DNA of 60,264 bases from Burkholderia sp. H160 (GCA_000173575.1 ABYL01000034.1:1-60264); one strand, 5' to 3'; shown: positions 18,213 through 28,128, numbered from the stretch's first letter. The notes: generated by a model not told the origin, from the sequence alone. Program-made: numbers and translations.

Positions 18213-19475
18213 ATGTCACTTGATCTTTCCAGCGGGCGCGTTGTAATCGTTGGGGCGGGCCAGGCCGGTGCAGAACTGGCCGGCGCGCTTCGTCAGCAAG
18301 GTTTCGCCGGCCGCATCACACTGGTCGGCGATGAGCCTCATCCACCCTATCGGCGTCCGGCGCTGTCCAAGGCGTTTCTGGCGGGCGAAGTCAGCCAGGA
18401 ATCGCTCTATTTGAAAACACTCGACGCCTACGAAAAGCAAGGAATCGAGTGCCGACTAGGCTTGACGGTCGAGCGTATCGACCGGGCTGCGCATCAGGTG
18501 CGACTGACCGACGGAACCACTCTCGAGTATGACAAGCTGGCGCTGGCGACCGGCGGTCGGGCGCGCAAATTACCGTTGCCCGGTGCCGACCATTCGAACG
18601 TCCACTACGTCCGTAATATCGGCGACATTCAGCGTCTGCAACAGCAGTTCGAGATTGGACGACGCCTCGTCATTATCGGTGGCGGATATATCGGGCTGGA
18701 GGCCGCGTCGATCGGCATCAAGAAAGGCTTGAAAGTCTGCGTGATCGAGGCGATGCCACGGGTGCTCGCGCGAGTGACCGTGCCGGAAATCTCGGCGTAT
18801 TACGAGAGCGTACACCGCTTGCGCGGTGTCGAGATACGCACGGGTGTGGGCGTGAAGGCGCTCGAAGGCGAGCAGCGAGTCGAGGCGGTCGTGCTGGCCG
18901 ACGGCCATCGTGTTCCTGCGGATCTGGTAGTGGTCGGCATCGGCCTGATCCCGAATACCGAATTAGCCGAGGCGGCGGGGCTCGCCGTGTCGAACGGGAT
19001 CGTCGTTGACGCCTGCACGCAGACCTCCGACCCGGACGTCGTCGCGTGTGGTGATTGCACGCTGCACGAAAACGTCTTCTATCAGCGGCGGATGCGGCTC
19101 GAATCGGTGCCCAACGCGCTCGAGCAGGCGCGCGTGGCCGCTGCTAACCTGATCGGGACGCCCACGCTTTACCGCGCCGTGCCATGGTTCTGGTCGGATC
19201 AATTCGAACTGAAACTGCAGATGGTCGGTCTCTCTGAAGGCTTCGATCAATTCGTCGTGCGCGGCGCTTTGGAGAAAGACAGTTTTGTCGTCTTCTACCT
19301 CAAGCAGGGAGTGGTCATTTCCGCGGACGCGGTGAACCGGCCGCAGGAGTTCATGGTCGCGAAGCGTCTCGTCGGGGACCGCGTGAAGGTGAACGCGGCA
19401 CAGCTGACGGACGAGTCTAGACCCCTCAAGGAAGCGCTAAACGTCACAAGCATCGAGCAAGCCGAACAGAACTGA
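18213..19475 (+). CDS. NAD(P)H:ferredoxin (rubredoxin) reductase, FAD-dependent
   Basis: This 420-residue flavoprotein has an FAD Rossmann motif (VIVGAGQAGAELAGAL, residues about 11-26), HPPYRRPALSKAFL, an NAD motif (LVIIGGGYIGLEAASIG) and the second FAD motif (VVACGDCTLHEN). It is of the putidaredoxin/rhodocoxin reductase type. It should pass electrons to the [2Fe-2S] ferredoxin at 14204 and possibly to the rubredoxin whose gene at 57555 is broken. It is the last gene of the operon. Confidence 0.93.
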   Translation: MSLDLSSGRVVIVGAGQAGAELAGALRQQGFAGRITLVGDEPHPPYRRPALSKAFLAGEVSQESLYLKTLDAYEKQGIECRLGLTVERIDRAAHQVRLTDGTTLEYDKLALATGGRARKLPLPGADHSNVHYVRNIGDIQRLQQQFEIGRRLVIIGGGYIGLEAASIGIKKGLKVCVIEAMPRVLARVTVPEISAYYESVHRLRGVEIRTGVGVKALEGEQRVEAVVLADGHRVPADLVVVGIGLIPNTELAEAAGLAVSNGIVVDACTQTSDPDVVACGDCTLHENVFYQRRMRLESVPNALEQARVAAANLIGTPTLYRAVPWFWSDQFELKLQMVGLSEGFDQFVVRGALEKDSFVVFYLKQGVVISADAVNRPQEFMVAKRLVGDRVKVNAAQLTDESRPLKEALNVTSIEQAEQN

Positions 19476-19940
19476 GCGCTCGACGCAGTAAACGGGAGCG
19501 TCGCTGCAACAGGCTTCGCACAAACATTCCGGCAGTGCCGTCCCGGTCTTCTTCACGTTGTTGCTAAGGTCGGCACGTCCCCCACTACTACTACTTTTCG
19601 TGGCCGCGGGGACGATGCTCGGTGCAAGAAGTACGAGCACGCGGTGTACTTATTGAGCCGGTCTCATTCCAATAGCATTGCCTCGAAGAATCGCGTGCGA
19701 GGCCAATTTCGCTACGATCGAAAAGCCCGACCGGCGCCACTAAAAAACTGACACATATTCAGTTATATGGTAATCTGGACTTCGTGAGCTTGGAATGACC
19801 GCAAGGACATTTGCGCCCCGCGCCGCAATCGTCCGGAACCCGGGCAGTAGGCTCGCGCAGCGCAGGATGCGCCGTAGTTTTGTCAATCAGCGCGGGCGGC
19901 GACCGGCCGCGCCGACAGGTGAATCAGGGAGTCAACGAGT
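19476..19940. other. Intergenic region with operator, upstream of ETF
   Basis: This 465-base stretch has a small hairpin CGACGC/GCGTCG near 19480, then unmatched sequence. Operator copy 8 lies at 19746. No gene is supported. Confidence 0.45.
19746..19764. promoter_or_regulatory. Regulon operator copy 8
   Basis: AACTGACACATATTCAGTT is a strong member, 177 bases upstream of the ETF beta gene. It is the longest operator-to-start distance among the clear cases on the plus strand. Confidence 0.75.
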
Positions 19941-20690
19941 ATGAAGATTGTGGTGGCTGTCAAGCGAGTGGTCGACGCCAACGTCAAAGTTCGGGCCAAG
20001 GGCGACGGCAGCGGCGTCGATCTCTCGAACGTCAAGATGGCGATGAACCCGTTCGACGAGATTGCGGTGGAAGAGGCCGTGCGGTTGAAGGAGCAGGGTA
20101 TCGCTAGCGAGGTCGTCGCGTTATCGTGCGGCACTTCGGCCTGCCAGGAGACGCTACGTACAGCACTTGCGCTCGGCGCCGATCGCGCGGTTCTCGTTGA
20201 AACCAATGAGCATCTCCAGCCGCTTTCAGTAGCCAGACTGATCAGCGCGTTGGTTTTGCGCGAACAGCCAAATCTCGTCATTTGCGGCAAACAAGCGATC
20301 GACGACGATGCCAATCAGACCGGACAGATGGCCGCGAGTCTGCTCGGCTGGCCGCAGGGGACGTTTGCTTCAAAGCTTCTGATCGATGGAGGCGAGGCCA
20401 TGGTCACGCGCGAAGTCGATGGCGGCCTCGAGACAATTGCACTGAAATTGCCGGCCGTTGTCACGACGGACCTGCGGCTGAATGAGCCGCGCTACACGAC
20501 GCTACCCAACATCATGAAGGCGAAGAAAAAGCCCTTGACGGTGCTCAAGCCGGAAGACCTCGGCGTGGACATCGCGCCCCGGCTGAAGACCCTTAAAGTC
20601 GAGGAGCCGGCCGCGCGCAAGTCCGGCACGCTGGTAGCCGACGTCGCCACGCTGCTTGACAAACTTAAAAATGAAGCCAAGGTGATCTAA
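19941..20690 (+). CDS. etfB: Electron transfer flavoprotein, beta subunit
   Basis: This 249-residue ETF beta subunit begins [18 protein letters not shown] and has the AMP-binding region and the [16 protein letters not shown] stretch. [19 protein letters not shown] lies in the middle. With ETF alpha it collects electrons from the ACADs and delivers them to ETF:quinone oxidoreductase, which is not in this window. A dedicated ETF suits the large ACAD set. Downstream are etfA, an SDR and a thiolase, all on the same strand. Confidence 0.96.
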   Translation: MKIVVAVKRVVDANVKVRAKGDGSGVDLSNVKMAMNPFDEIAVEEAVRLKEQGIASEVVALSCGTSACQETLRTALALGADRAVLVETNEHLQPLSVARLISALVLREQPNLVICGKQAIDDDANQTGQMAASLLGWPQGTFASKLLIDGGEAMVTREVDGGLETIALKLPAVVTTDLRLNEPRYTTLPNIMKAKKKPLTVLKPEDLGVDIAPRLKTLKVEEPAARKSGTLVADVATLLDKLKNEAKVI

Positions 20691-20751
20691 TGATGACAAG
20701 TTCGATGCGTGCCTCAGGCGCCGTGTTTCTGCGCGCAGGGCGGAGGCTGCC

Positions 20752-21687
20752 ATGACTGTGCTCGTGATTGCCGAACATGACAATGCGAGCCTCAAGGCGA
20801 GCACCCTCAACGCTGTGACTGCGGCGCGCCAATGCGGCACCGAAGTACATGTGCTCGTCGCGGGTCACCAATGTGCTCCGCCTGCCCAGGCAGCGGCCAC
20901 GGTCCAGGGGGTGGCGAAGGTGCTGGTGACCGACGCCGTTCATCTGGCCGACGCGCTGGCGGAGAACGTCGCGCAACAGGTTCTTGCTCTGGCGCGCGAC
21001 TACAGCCACATACTCGCGCCTGCCACCGCCAACGGCAAGAACGTGCTGCCGCGCGTAGCCGCGCAACTTGGCGTTGCGCAGATCTCCGAGGTTGTACGGG
21101 TTGTTGCGCCTGACGTCTTCGAGCGGCCTGTGTACGCCGGCAATGCAATTGCCACCGTGCAAAGCGAGGACGCGGTCAAGGTCATCACCGTCCGTACGAC
21201 CGGGTTTGATGCTGCCGCAACCGAGGGCGGCGAAGCGACGATCGAGCCGGTTGAGGCGGTCGCCGACGCGGGTCTGAGCCGGTTTGTGTCGCGAGCGCTG
21301 TCGAAGTCGGAGCGTCCCGAACTGGCTGCGGCGAAGACCATTGTGTCGGGCGGCCGTGGCCTCGGCAACGGCGAGAACTTCCGTGTGGTGCTCGAGCCGC
21401 TTGCCGACAAACTTGGTGCCGGGCTCGGCGCGAGCCGTGCTGCCGTTGACGCCGGTTTTGTGCCGAACGACTACCAGGTGGGACAGACCGGAAAGATCGT
21501 CGCGCCGCAGCTCTACATCGCGGTCGGCATTTCAGGTGCGATTCAACATCTCGCCGGCATGAAAGACTCGAAGGTGATTGTGGCGATCAACAAGGATCCC
21601 GAGGCGCCGATCTTTCAGGTGGCCGACTACGGCCTTGTCGACGATCTATTCGAAGCGGTTCCGAAATTGACTGCAGCACTTGGCTAA
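20752..21687 (+). CDS. etfA: Electron transfer flavoprotein, alpha subunit
   Basis: This 311-residue ETF alpha subunit has the N-terminal domain starting MTVLVIAEHDNASLKAST and the FAD-binding C-terminal domain with VSGGRGLG, GASRAAVDAGF, QVGQTGKIVAPQLYIAVGISGAIQH and INKDPEAPIFQVADYGLV. It starts 61 bases after etfB. The complex is soluble and cytoplasmic. Confidence 0.96.
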   Translation: MTVLVIAEHDNASLKASTLNAVTAARQCGTEVHVLVAGHQCAPPAQAAATVQGVAKVLVTDAVHLADALAENVAQQVLALARDYSHILAPATANGKNVLPRVAAQLGVAQISEVVRVVAPDVFERPVYAGNAIATVQSEDAVKVITVRTTGFDAAATEGGEATIEPVEAVADAGLSRFVSRALSKSERPELAAAKTIVSGGRGLGNGENFRVVLEPLADKLGAGLGASRAAVDAGFVPNDYQVGQTGKIVAPQLYIAVGISGAIQHLAGMKDSKVIVAINKDPEAPIFQVADYGLVDDLFEAVPKLTAALG

Positions 21688-21699
21688 AGGATCAGGGAT

Positions 21700-22392
21700 A
21701 TGGCACTGACCGTAGCGATTACCGGAGGGTTCGGCAGCTTGGGCTCGGCCGTGGGACGAGCGTTCCGCGCCGCTGGCGCGAACGTCGCGCTAATTGACTT
21801 TGCTGCTGAGCCGGCTGATGAACTCGCGCACGAGTTCGCGGGGCAACTTCTCCTCGGTGGTGTCGATCTCACTCGCTCCGATGCAGCGGATGCAGCGCTC
21901 AGAAGCGTCGCAGCGCGCTGGGGGGGACTTGATGCGCTGATCAATATTGCCGGCGGGTTTCGTTGGGAAACGCTCGAAGCGGGCAGCCTCGATACGTGGG
22001 ACGCGCTGTACGCAATGAATCTCAAGACAGCGGTGAGCGCGTGCAAGGCAGCGCTGCCGCTGCTGCTCGCAGGCGATGGCGGACGCATCGTCAACATCGG
22101 CGCCGGAGCGGCGAACAGGGCAGGCTTCGGAATGGGCGCCTACGCGGCTTCGAAGTCCGGCGTGGCACGCCTGACGGAGTCGCTTGCCGACGAACTCAAG
22201 GATAGCAATATCACTGTCAATGCGATCCTGCCTGCGATCATCGATACACCGCAGAACCGCAAAGATATGCCGGATGCGGACTTTTCGCGCTGGGTGCAGC
22301 CCGCGTCGATTGCCGAGGTGATTCGGTTCCTTGCATCGCCAGCGGCGCGTGCGGTGACCGGCGCACTGATTCCCGTCAACCATCGTTGTTGA
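21700..22392 (+). CDS. SDR-family protein lacking the catalytic Ser
   Basis: This 230-residue Rossmann protein has the cofactor motif TGGFGSLG and the Y-x-x-x-K pair in GAYAASKSG. The segment IVNIGAGAANRAG has Gly-Ala where SDRs normally have Ser-Ser, so the Ser of the Ser-Tyr-Lys triad is Ala. This may be a subfamily trait: the region DTPQNRKDMPDADF near the C-terminus is distinctive. Oxidation of 3-hydroxyacyl-CoA is the expected role, but a non-standard or structural one is possible. It lies 12 bases after etfA. Confidence 0.85.
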   Translation: MALTVAITGGFGSLGSAVGRAFRAAGANVALIDFAAEPADELAHEFAGQLLLGGVDLTRSDAADAALRSVAARWGGLDALINIAGGFRWETLEAGSLDTWDALYAMNLKTAVSACKAALPLLLAGDGGRIVNIGAGAANRAGFGMGAYAASKSGVARLTESLADELKDSNITVNAILPAIIDTPQNRKDMPDADFSRWVQPASIAEVIRFLASPAARAVTGALIPVNHRC

Positions 22393-22569
22393 GACGGGAC
22401 GCGTTGCCCGCTGTGCGTGAATGACGAAGAGCGATAGCAACTGCCGGCGTGTCGCGTTACGCGAGTGTCGCGGCGCGATTGGTGAGTGCCGTCCTCAGTC
22501 AATCCGGCCGGGGGCAGCCGTGCGTTTTGACGACATGGATACCGTGCTTGCAAATTAAGGGGAAGCGTC

Positions 22570-23757
22570 ATGCAGCAGATTAGAGATGTGATGGTTGTAA
22601 GCGGCGTGCGCACTGCCATCGGCGAATTCGGTGGTGGTCTTTCCACCGTACCACCGACCGAACTCGGTGCCATCGTGGTTCGGGAAACGTTGCGACGCAC
22701 GGAAGTCAGCGGGTCGGATGTCGGTCAGGTCTGTTTTGGGCATGTGATCCACACGGAGGCGAAGGATATGTATTTGGCGCGCGTGGTCGCGCTTGATGGG
22801 GGGGTCGCTGAGTCGGCGCCCGCTCTAACCGTCAATCGTCTGTGCGGATCGGGGCTCCAAGCGATCGTGTCGGCTGCGCAGTCAATTGCACTAGGCGATA
22901 CGGACATCGCGGTGGCCGGCGGTGCGGAGAGTATGAGCCGTTCCGCTTATGCCGCGACGGCAGTGCGCTGGGGCACGCGGATGGGCGAGATCAGGCTTGT
23001 CGATATGATGGTCGGCGCACTGACGGACCCGTTTAATCAGTACCACATGGGCGTGACTGCCGAGAATGTTGCCGCGCGCTACGAGGTCAGCCGGGTCGAC
23101 CAGGACGCGCTGGCGGCCGAATCCCACCGCCGTGCGGCGCAGGCGATCGAGCGGGGCTATTTCAAATCGCAGATTGTTCCGGTCACCGTGCGGACGAAAA
23201 AGGAGGAAACCGTCGTCGAGTTAGACGAGCATGTGCGCGGTGGCACCACGGCCGAGCAACTTGCCAAGCTGAAACCGGCGTTTCAGAAGGAAGGCACAGT
23301 GACGCCAGGCAACGCATCAAGCCTGAACGATGGTGCGGCTGCCGTCATGCTGATGGACCGCGCCAGCGCCGAGCGACGCGGACTCGCGCCGCTCGCGCGG
23401 TTGGTCGCCTATGCGCACTCGGGGGTGGATCCTGCGTATATGGGCATCGGTCCGGTCCAGGCGACGCGCAACGTACTTCAACGTGCAGGCTTGTCGATCA
23501 CAGATATTGACGTTATCGAGGCAAACGAAGCCTTCGCTGCGCAGGCGTGCGCGGTCGCGAGGGAGCTAGGGTTCGACGCGTCGCGTGTCAATCCGAACGG
23601 ATCCGGCATCTCGCTAGGGCATCCGATTGGCGCGACCGGCGCGATCAACACGGTCAAGGCGCTATATGAATTGCAGCGGACCGGCGGACGGTATGCGCTG
23701 GTGACAATGTGCATCGGCGGTGGCCAAGGGATCGCGGCCATCTTCGAGCGGGTCTGA
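22570..23757 (+). CDS. Acetyl-CoA acetyltransferase (thiolase)
   Basis: This 395-residue thiolase has the nucleophilic Cys in NRLCGSGLQA, the NEAFAAQACA segment, the catalytic His in GHPIGATGAINT and the second Cys in MCIGGGQG. It cleaves 3-oxoacyl-CoA to acetyl-CoA and a shortened acyl-CoA, or runs in reverse. It follows the SDR after a 177-base gap with no operator, so it may be cotranscribed with the ETF genes. Confidence 0.95.
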   Translation: MQQIRDVMVVSGVRTAIGEFGGGLSTVPPTELGAIVVRETLRRTEVSGSDVGQVCFGHVIHTEAKDMYLARVVALDGGVAESAPALTVNRLCGSGLQAIVSAAQSIALGDTDIAVAGGAESMSRSAYAATAVRWGTRMGEIRLVDMMVGALTDPFNQYHMGVTAENVAARYEVSRVDQDALAAESHRRAAQAIERGYFKSQIVPVTVRTKKEETVVELDEHVRGGTTAEQLAKLKPAFQKEGTVTPGNASSLNDGAAAVMLMDRASAERRGLAPLARLVAYAHSGVDPAYMGIGPVQATRNVLQRAGLSITDIDVIEANEAFAAQACAVARELGFDASRVNPNGSGISLGHPIGATGAINTVKALYELQRTGGRYALVTMCIGGGQGIAAIFERV

Positions 23758-23785
23758 ACGTAGGTTTTGGTTTCGGCTCATCGCG

Positions 23786-24559
23786 ATGAATATCCAGGTG
23801 GCAGACACGTCCGAGCAAAGCAGCCGAACGCTGCTGCGCAGTGACCGGTGCGATGATGCGGCCCTTGACGCCGTTGAGCGCCACATACTGCCATTACGCA
23901 CGACGCGTGGACTGTTGCTGAGCGGACTGCAGTTTGCGTATCGAACGCGCGTCGAAGTGCTTGGGGGCCGGTTCGCCATCGCGACCTCGCAGGCATCGTC
24001 AAGGCAGTTCGCTGTCGGGTCTAACGCGTTGGTTCCGGAGCATGTCCGTTTCGACGTGCTGTTGCTGCCGACAGTCGCCACCGGAGGCGACGGGCGAGGG
24101 CGGTTAGTCCTTGAGCGGCCCCAGTCTGGATGTCGTTGTTATGGCGACCGACGGCCTCTGGCGCACGATGCTGCGCAATGCGTATTCGCAGCGCCTGCAG
24201 AACCATGGACGCTGGCTCTCTTGGCCAGTCAATTCGCGCTTTCCCCTGCCGAGCTCGGCTCGCGACTGTTCGTGGAAAACGCGGCCGCGCGCGACATCAT
24301 CAACGCGCAACGGCTGATGCACGCACTTATCTTGTTGTTGACCACCGATTTGCCGATCGAACGCGTCGCTGCGTTGTCTGGTTGGGCGAAACTGACCACG
24401 TTCAAGCGCGCCTTTCGCACACGCTTTTTGAGCACGGTGAATCAACTCGAACGTCCTCGGTACACCAGTCGGCTGATGCTACGGCACGGCGGGCAAGACG
24501 TGGACACAGCGGCATCGTGGGCGTTCGCGCGAGCGCTCGGGTCCGGGGTTGATCGGTGA
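23786..24559 (+). CDS. AraC-family transcriptional regulator
   Basis: This 257-residue protein carries a C-terminal pair of helix-turn-helix motifs: WTLALLASQFALSPAELGSRLF, then LPIERVAALSGWAKLTTFKRAFRTRF. The N-terminal half (residues 1-140) is short and unmatched. The middle around SGCRCYGDRRPLAHD looks low-quality, so a frameshift is possible. It overlaps the 5' end of the MFS open frame, which suggests local control of that exporter. The start is uncertain; ATG at 23786 is used. Confidence 0.7.
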   Translation: MNIQVADTSEQSSRTLLRSDRCDDAALDAVERHILPLRTTRGLLLSGLQFAYRTRVEVLGGRFAIATSQASSRQFAVGSNALVPEHVRFDVLLLPTVATGGDGRGRLVLERPQSGCRCYGDRRPLAHDAAQCVFAAPAEPWTLALLASQFALSPAELGSRLFVENAAARDIINAQRLMHALILLLTTDLPIERVAALSGWAKLTTFKRAFRTRFLSTVNQLERPRYTSRLMLRHGGQDVDTAASWAFARALGSGVDR

Positions 24560-24575
24560 TCGGAACTACGCACTG

Positions 24576-26141
24576 ATGGCCGAAGACGACCTGTCAAATG
24601 TTGCAGAGGTTCTCGCGCCGCCACTTTCTGCACTCGTCCCAAATCGCCGGATGATCGCATTGTCGATCATGTTGGCGACGTTGATGCAGACGCTCGACGG
24701 CACCATAGCAAACGTCGCGCTGCCGAACATGCAGGGCGCACTGTCGGCGTCGCAGGACGAGATCACGTGGGTATTGACCTCGTACATCGTGTCAGCCGCG
24801 ATCGCGACACCGCTGACAGGCTGGCTTGCCACCCGCTTCGGCGTCAAGTACCTGCTCGCTGCCGCGATTTCCGGATTCACCATCGCGTCAGGACTATGCG
24901 GACTCGCCGACTCCTTACTGCAGATCATTGTCGCGCGCGTGCTGCAGGGAGTGTTCGGCGCGTCGTTGGTGCCGCTCTCACAGACTATCTTGCTCGGCAT
25001 TACGCCAAGGAACAAACAAGGCCAGGCGATGGCGTTGTGGGGCGTCGGCGTGATGGTTGGGCCAATCCTCGGCCCCACACTGGGCGGCTGGCTCACCGAC
25101 AGTCTGAACTGGCGCTGGGTATTCTTTATCAACGTGCCGATAGGCGCGCTCGCGCTGCTTGGCACGCTCACGTATCTGAACCAGAACGAGCGGAGCCCAG
25201 GTCAAAGCCTCGACTTCTTTGGTTTTGTTACGTTGAGTCTCGCCGTGGGTGGATTGCAAACGCTGCTCGATCGTGGCGAGCAACTAGACTGGTTCAGCTC
25301 GATCGAAATTCGTGTCGAGGCGGTGATCGTGCTAATTAGTACGGCGTTCTTTGTCGTGCACACGATGACAGTCGGCCGGCGTTCATTTCTGCGCCGTGAA
25401 CTGCTCACTGACCGAAACTTCGGGACGGGATTGTTGTTCATTTTTGTTGTCGGCGCGGTGATGTTCGCGACGCGCGTGCTATTGCCGCCGATGCTGCAGT
25501 CGTTGATGAACTACAACGCGTTGAGTGCGGGTTTGGTGAGTGCTCCAAGCGGGATCGGCACCATGGTTTCGATGTTGCTGGTGAGCCGGTTGATCGGCCG
25601 TTTCGATATTCGAATCTTGCTAGTAACGGGCTTCGCAATCTCGGCTTTCGCACTATGGGAGATGAGCTGCTATTCGCCCGTGTTGTCTCGCGCGGACATC
25701 GTCTGGCCCGGCGTGATTCAAGGCTTCGGGCTCGGTCTCGTGTTCGTTCCGCTCAGTACGTTGACGTTTTCAACATTACGCAATGACTTGCGTGGCGACG
25801 GCACCGCGATCTACAGTCTGATGAGAAATATTGGAAGCAGCATTGGCATTTCAGTCGCACAAACATATATCACGCGCAATACCCAGATTGCACACGCATC
25901 GCTCGCAGCGCATCTCTCGGTATTCGATGCCACGGTGCGGGACAAGCTGGACCCGAGTTCGCCGCTCGCACTCGCATTGCTCAATGAGCAAGTGACGCAT
26001 CAGGCGGCGATGATCGCTTACTTGGACGATTTCAAAATGTTATATATCGCGACGCTGTTGGCGATTCCGCTCGTGGCTTTGATTCGGTCGCCCCAGCGGG
26101 CTGTCGGGTCCAGCCGCGACGCTCATGTGCCGGTAGACTGA
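24576..26141 (+). CDS. DHA2-family (EmrB/QacA-like) MFS transporter
   Basis: This 521-residue inner-membrane protein has about 14 hydrophobic segments. It has the motif-C and motif-A features of the DHA2 drug:H+ antiporters: LDGTIANVALPNMQGAL in the first helix, ATRFGVKYLL, and GVGVMVGPILGPTLGGWL. It probably exports a toxic substrate or intermediate, though import cannot be excluded. ATG at 24576 follows the AraC stop by 16 bases; an in-frame TTG at 24549 would overlap it. Confidence 0.92.
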   Translation: MAEDDLSNVAEVLAPPLSALVPNRRMIALSIMLATLMQTLDGTIANVALPNMQGALSASQDEITWVLTSYIVSAAIATPLTGWLATRFGVKYLLAAAISGFTIASGLCGLADSLLQIIVARVLQGVFGASLVPLSQTILLGITPRNKQGQAMALWGVGVMVGPILGPTLGGWLTDSLNWRWVFFINVPIGALALLGTLTYLNQNERSPGQSLDFFGFVTLSLAVGGLQTLLDRGEQLDWFSSIEIRVEAVIVLISTAFFVVHTMTVGRRSFLRRELLTDRNFGTGLLFIFVVGAVMFATRVLLPPMLQSLMNYNALSAGLVSAPSGIGTMVSMLLVSRLIGRFDIRILLVTGFAISAFALWEMSCYSPVLSRADIVWPGVIQGFGLGLVFVPLSTLTFSTLRNDLRGDGTAIYSLMRNIGSSIGISVAQTYITRNTQIAHASLAAHLSVFDATVRDKLDPSSPLALALLNEQVTHQAAMIAYLDDFKMLYIATLLAIPLVALIRSPQRAVGSSRDAHVPVD

Positions 26142-26166
26142 GGTTCTACCGCCTTCCTCTCAGAGC

Positions 26167-26355
26167 TCACGGGACCATGCGGACACCTGGCCCCATCAAG
26201 GTCGACAACGCGGTCGTTGGGATGCAGGTTCCGTGATAATAAACGCAGGGCATCAGGGCGGTTTGCTCATTCGGTGCCTGTTGCGCGATCCACATGACAC
26301 CCAGTGCCAGCGTAATCGCCGCGGCGCCAAATATTTTTTGCGGCCTACGTCTTAC
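26167..26355 (-). CDS. Small membrane-anchored or exported Cys peptide
   Basis: This 62-residue peptide has a basic N-terminus (MVRRRPQK), one hydrophobic helix (residues 9-24) and then a polar tail. The tail carries C38-V-Y-Y-H-G-T-C45. A strong GGAGGAG sits before the ATG. The peptide at 57298 has the same length, helix and C-x-Y-x-H-G-x-C at the same residues, so both are real relatives. The Cys and His could bind a metal or form a periplasmic disulfide. Convergent with the MFS gene. The function is unknown. Confidence 0.75.
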   Translation of the reverse strand, partial: VRRRPQKIFGAAAITLALGVMWIAQQAPNEQTALMPCVYYHGTCIPTTALSTLMGPGVRMVP

Positions 26356-26846
26356 CATGATTTTCTCCTCCCATGTCGGATATCCAAACCCAACGCCATC
26401 TAAGTGGTTTCTTGGCACCCCACATCGACAGAGTGAAACCGGTCAATTGGGGATGCTGAGCAATAGTAAGGTTTGACAGAACGTTGTTCAAGTATCTGAT
26501 GGAGAGGGGAAACACCGATTAATGAAATCACCTTGCCGTGAGTATCAGATTGGTTTGTGACGTGCCCCCTTGACGGTGGAGCCAGGCAGCAGCACTGTCC
26601 GCGTTCGAACCATTGGTCGATCCTCTAAGGTCCGGCAGATCGTCAAAGTTAGCCTCTGGAATCGCACGCCGGTAAGTGGTACCGCGACCGTCTAAGCGAT
26701 CCCAGAGTCGCCCGCCGTCCTCCTCGCGACAACAATGCCCTGAAACTATTTTGTTACGCTGGACGTGAAGATCTGCACTTCCGGTGATAAACTAACACAT
26801 CATCAGTTTATGTGGGCGAGGCTTTTCCTCGCCGGAGGAGCGTCCA
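26356..26846. other. Intergenic region upstream of the GldA-like gene
   Basis: About 490 bases with no supported gene. Operator copy 9 lies near the right end. The rest has only short frames. Confidence 0.45.
26790..26808. promoter_or_regulatory. Regulon operator copy 9
   Basis: AACTAACACATCATCAGTT lies 39 bases upstream of the GldA-like gene, close enough to overlap its promoter. Confidence 0.75.
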
Positions 26847-27932
26847 ATGCGAATCTTCGCAGCTACATCGCGCTATATCCAAGGCCCGGGCGTGATTGAC
26901 GATGTCGGTCGACACGCACTCGAACTTGGACGCAATGCCGTCGTCGTCGCGGACGCGGATGTCGATCGCCTCTTCGGGAGACGCATCGCGCAGAGTTTTG
27001 CCTCGCAAGGGGCTAGAGCTCAGATGCTGGTCTGTCCAAACGAAGTGACGAAAGCCGCAATCGCCGTGCTGGCAGAACGAGCGCAAAGCCTTTGCGCTGA
27101 CGTCGTGGTCGGCGTGGGCGGCGGTAAGTCTATCGATACCGCGAAGGGTATCGCACGCCTGCTCTGCACACGATTTGTCAGCGTGCCGACAATCGCGTCG
27201 AACGACGGTCCGGCGAGCGCGTCCATTGCGGTGTACGACGATCACCATGCGATGGTGGAAGTTCAGCAACTCAGGCGCAACCCCGATCTTGTATTGGTCG
27301 ATTCGCGGGCCATCATCGGCGCGCCACTGCGCTTTCTTCGCGCTGGGATTGGCGACGCGATCTCGAAAAAATTCGAAGCGGATGCCTGTGTGGCCGCCGG
27401 CGCGGCAACCTTGTTTGGTGGCCAGCCTTCACATACTGGTATCACGGTAGCGGACGCGTGCTTCCGGATCATCCGCCAGCACGGTGCCGCAGCGTTGCGC
27501 GCGGCCGAGCGAAATGAAGTGACCGAGGATGTCGAATCTCTGATCGAGGCGACGGTGCTACTCAGCACCCTTGCATTCGAAAACGGTGGCCTGTCCATCG
27601 CGCATGCGATTGCGCGCGGCTTTCCGATGCTTGAACGTGCGGCGGGCAGCTTGCACGGCGCGCACGTAGCGTACGGATTGCTGGTGCAACTGGTGCTGGA
27701 GGAGCGCGCGCCGAGCTTTGTCGACGACATCGTCGCAACCTACGTGGAACTAGGTCTGCCTCGACGACTCGCCGATTTCGGGCTTACTGCACCGAGCACG
27801 GCTGAAGTGCGCCAACTGGCTCAAGGTGCGATGGAGAGTCCCAGCGTGCGGCGCTTTTCCCGGTCGATGACGGCATCGCTGCTCGAGGAGGCGATATTGG
27901 TTGTCGAGGAGCGCGCCGGCGTATCGCAATAA
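26847..27932 (+). CDS. Iron/zinc-containing alcohol dehydrogenase, GldA-like
   Basis: This 361-residue type III dehydrogenase has the NAD motif VGVGGGKSIDTAKGIA and the metal ligands Asp (GDAISKKFEAD) and two His (LSIAHAIARGF and LHGAHVAYG), as in glycerol dehydrogenase. In this context it may oxidise an alcohol or aldehyde intermediate rather than glycerol. A monocistronic unit with its own operator. ATG at 26847 follows GGAGG. Confidence 0.88.
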   Translation: MRIFAATSRYIQGPGVIDDVGRHALELGRNAVVVADADVDRLFGRRIAQSFASQGARAQMLVCPNEVTKAAIAVLAERAQSLCADVVVGVGGGKSIDTAKGIARLLCTRFVSVPTIASNDGPASASIAVYDDHHAMVEVQQLRRNPDLVLVDSRAIIGAPLRFLRAGIGDAISKKFEADACVAAGAATLFGGQPSHTGITVADACFRIIRQHGAAALRAAERNEVTEDVESLIEATVLLSTLAFENGGLSIAHAIARGFPMLERAAGSLHGAHVAYGLLVQLVLEERAPSFVDDIVATYVELGLPRRLADFGLTAPSTAEVRQLAQGAMESPSVRRFSRSMTASLLEEAILVVEERAGVSQ

Positions 27933-27992
27933 CGGCCAACGCGCGGCGCCGGGACACCGGGCTACGCCGCGCGAGCGTTGATGGCTCGCAAA

Positions 27993-28011
27993 AAATGGCG
28001 CATTGTTAGTT
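27993..28011. promoter_or_regulatory. Possible degenerate operator copy
   Basis: AAATGGCGCATTGTTAGTT fits the right half of the family but lies between the convergent ends of the GldA-like gene and tetR, where no promoter is expected. It may be chance. Confidence 0.25.
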
Positions 28012-28097
28012 ACATCAATATGGATGTTGCGAAGGTTCGCAAAAATGAGCCCACGAGGTCTGCTGTCGGGTATTGGTGCCGGTATGGCCCGCAGGTG

Positions 28098-28120
28098 GCC
28101 TGCAGCGCATCGCTGCAGGC
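28098..28120. repeat. Perfect 10-bp stem hairpin after tetR
   Basis: GCCTGCAGCG, loop CAT, CGCTGCAGGC makes a perfect hairpin eight bases beyond the tetR stop. There is no U-tract on either side, so it may act as an mRNA 3' stabiliser or a bidirectional terminator between convergent genes. Confidence 0.5.
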
Positions 28121-28128
28121 GATGTGTG

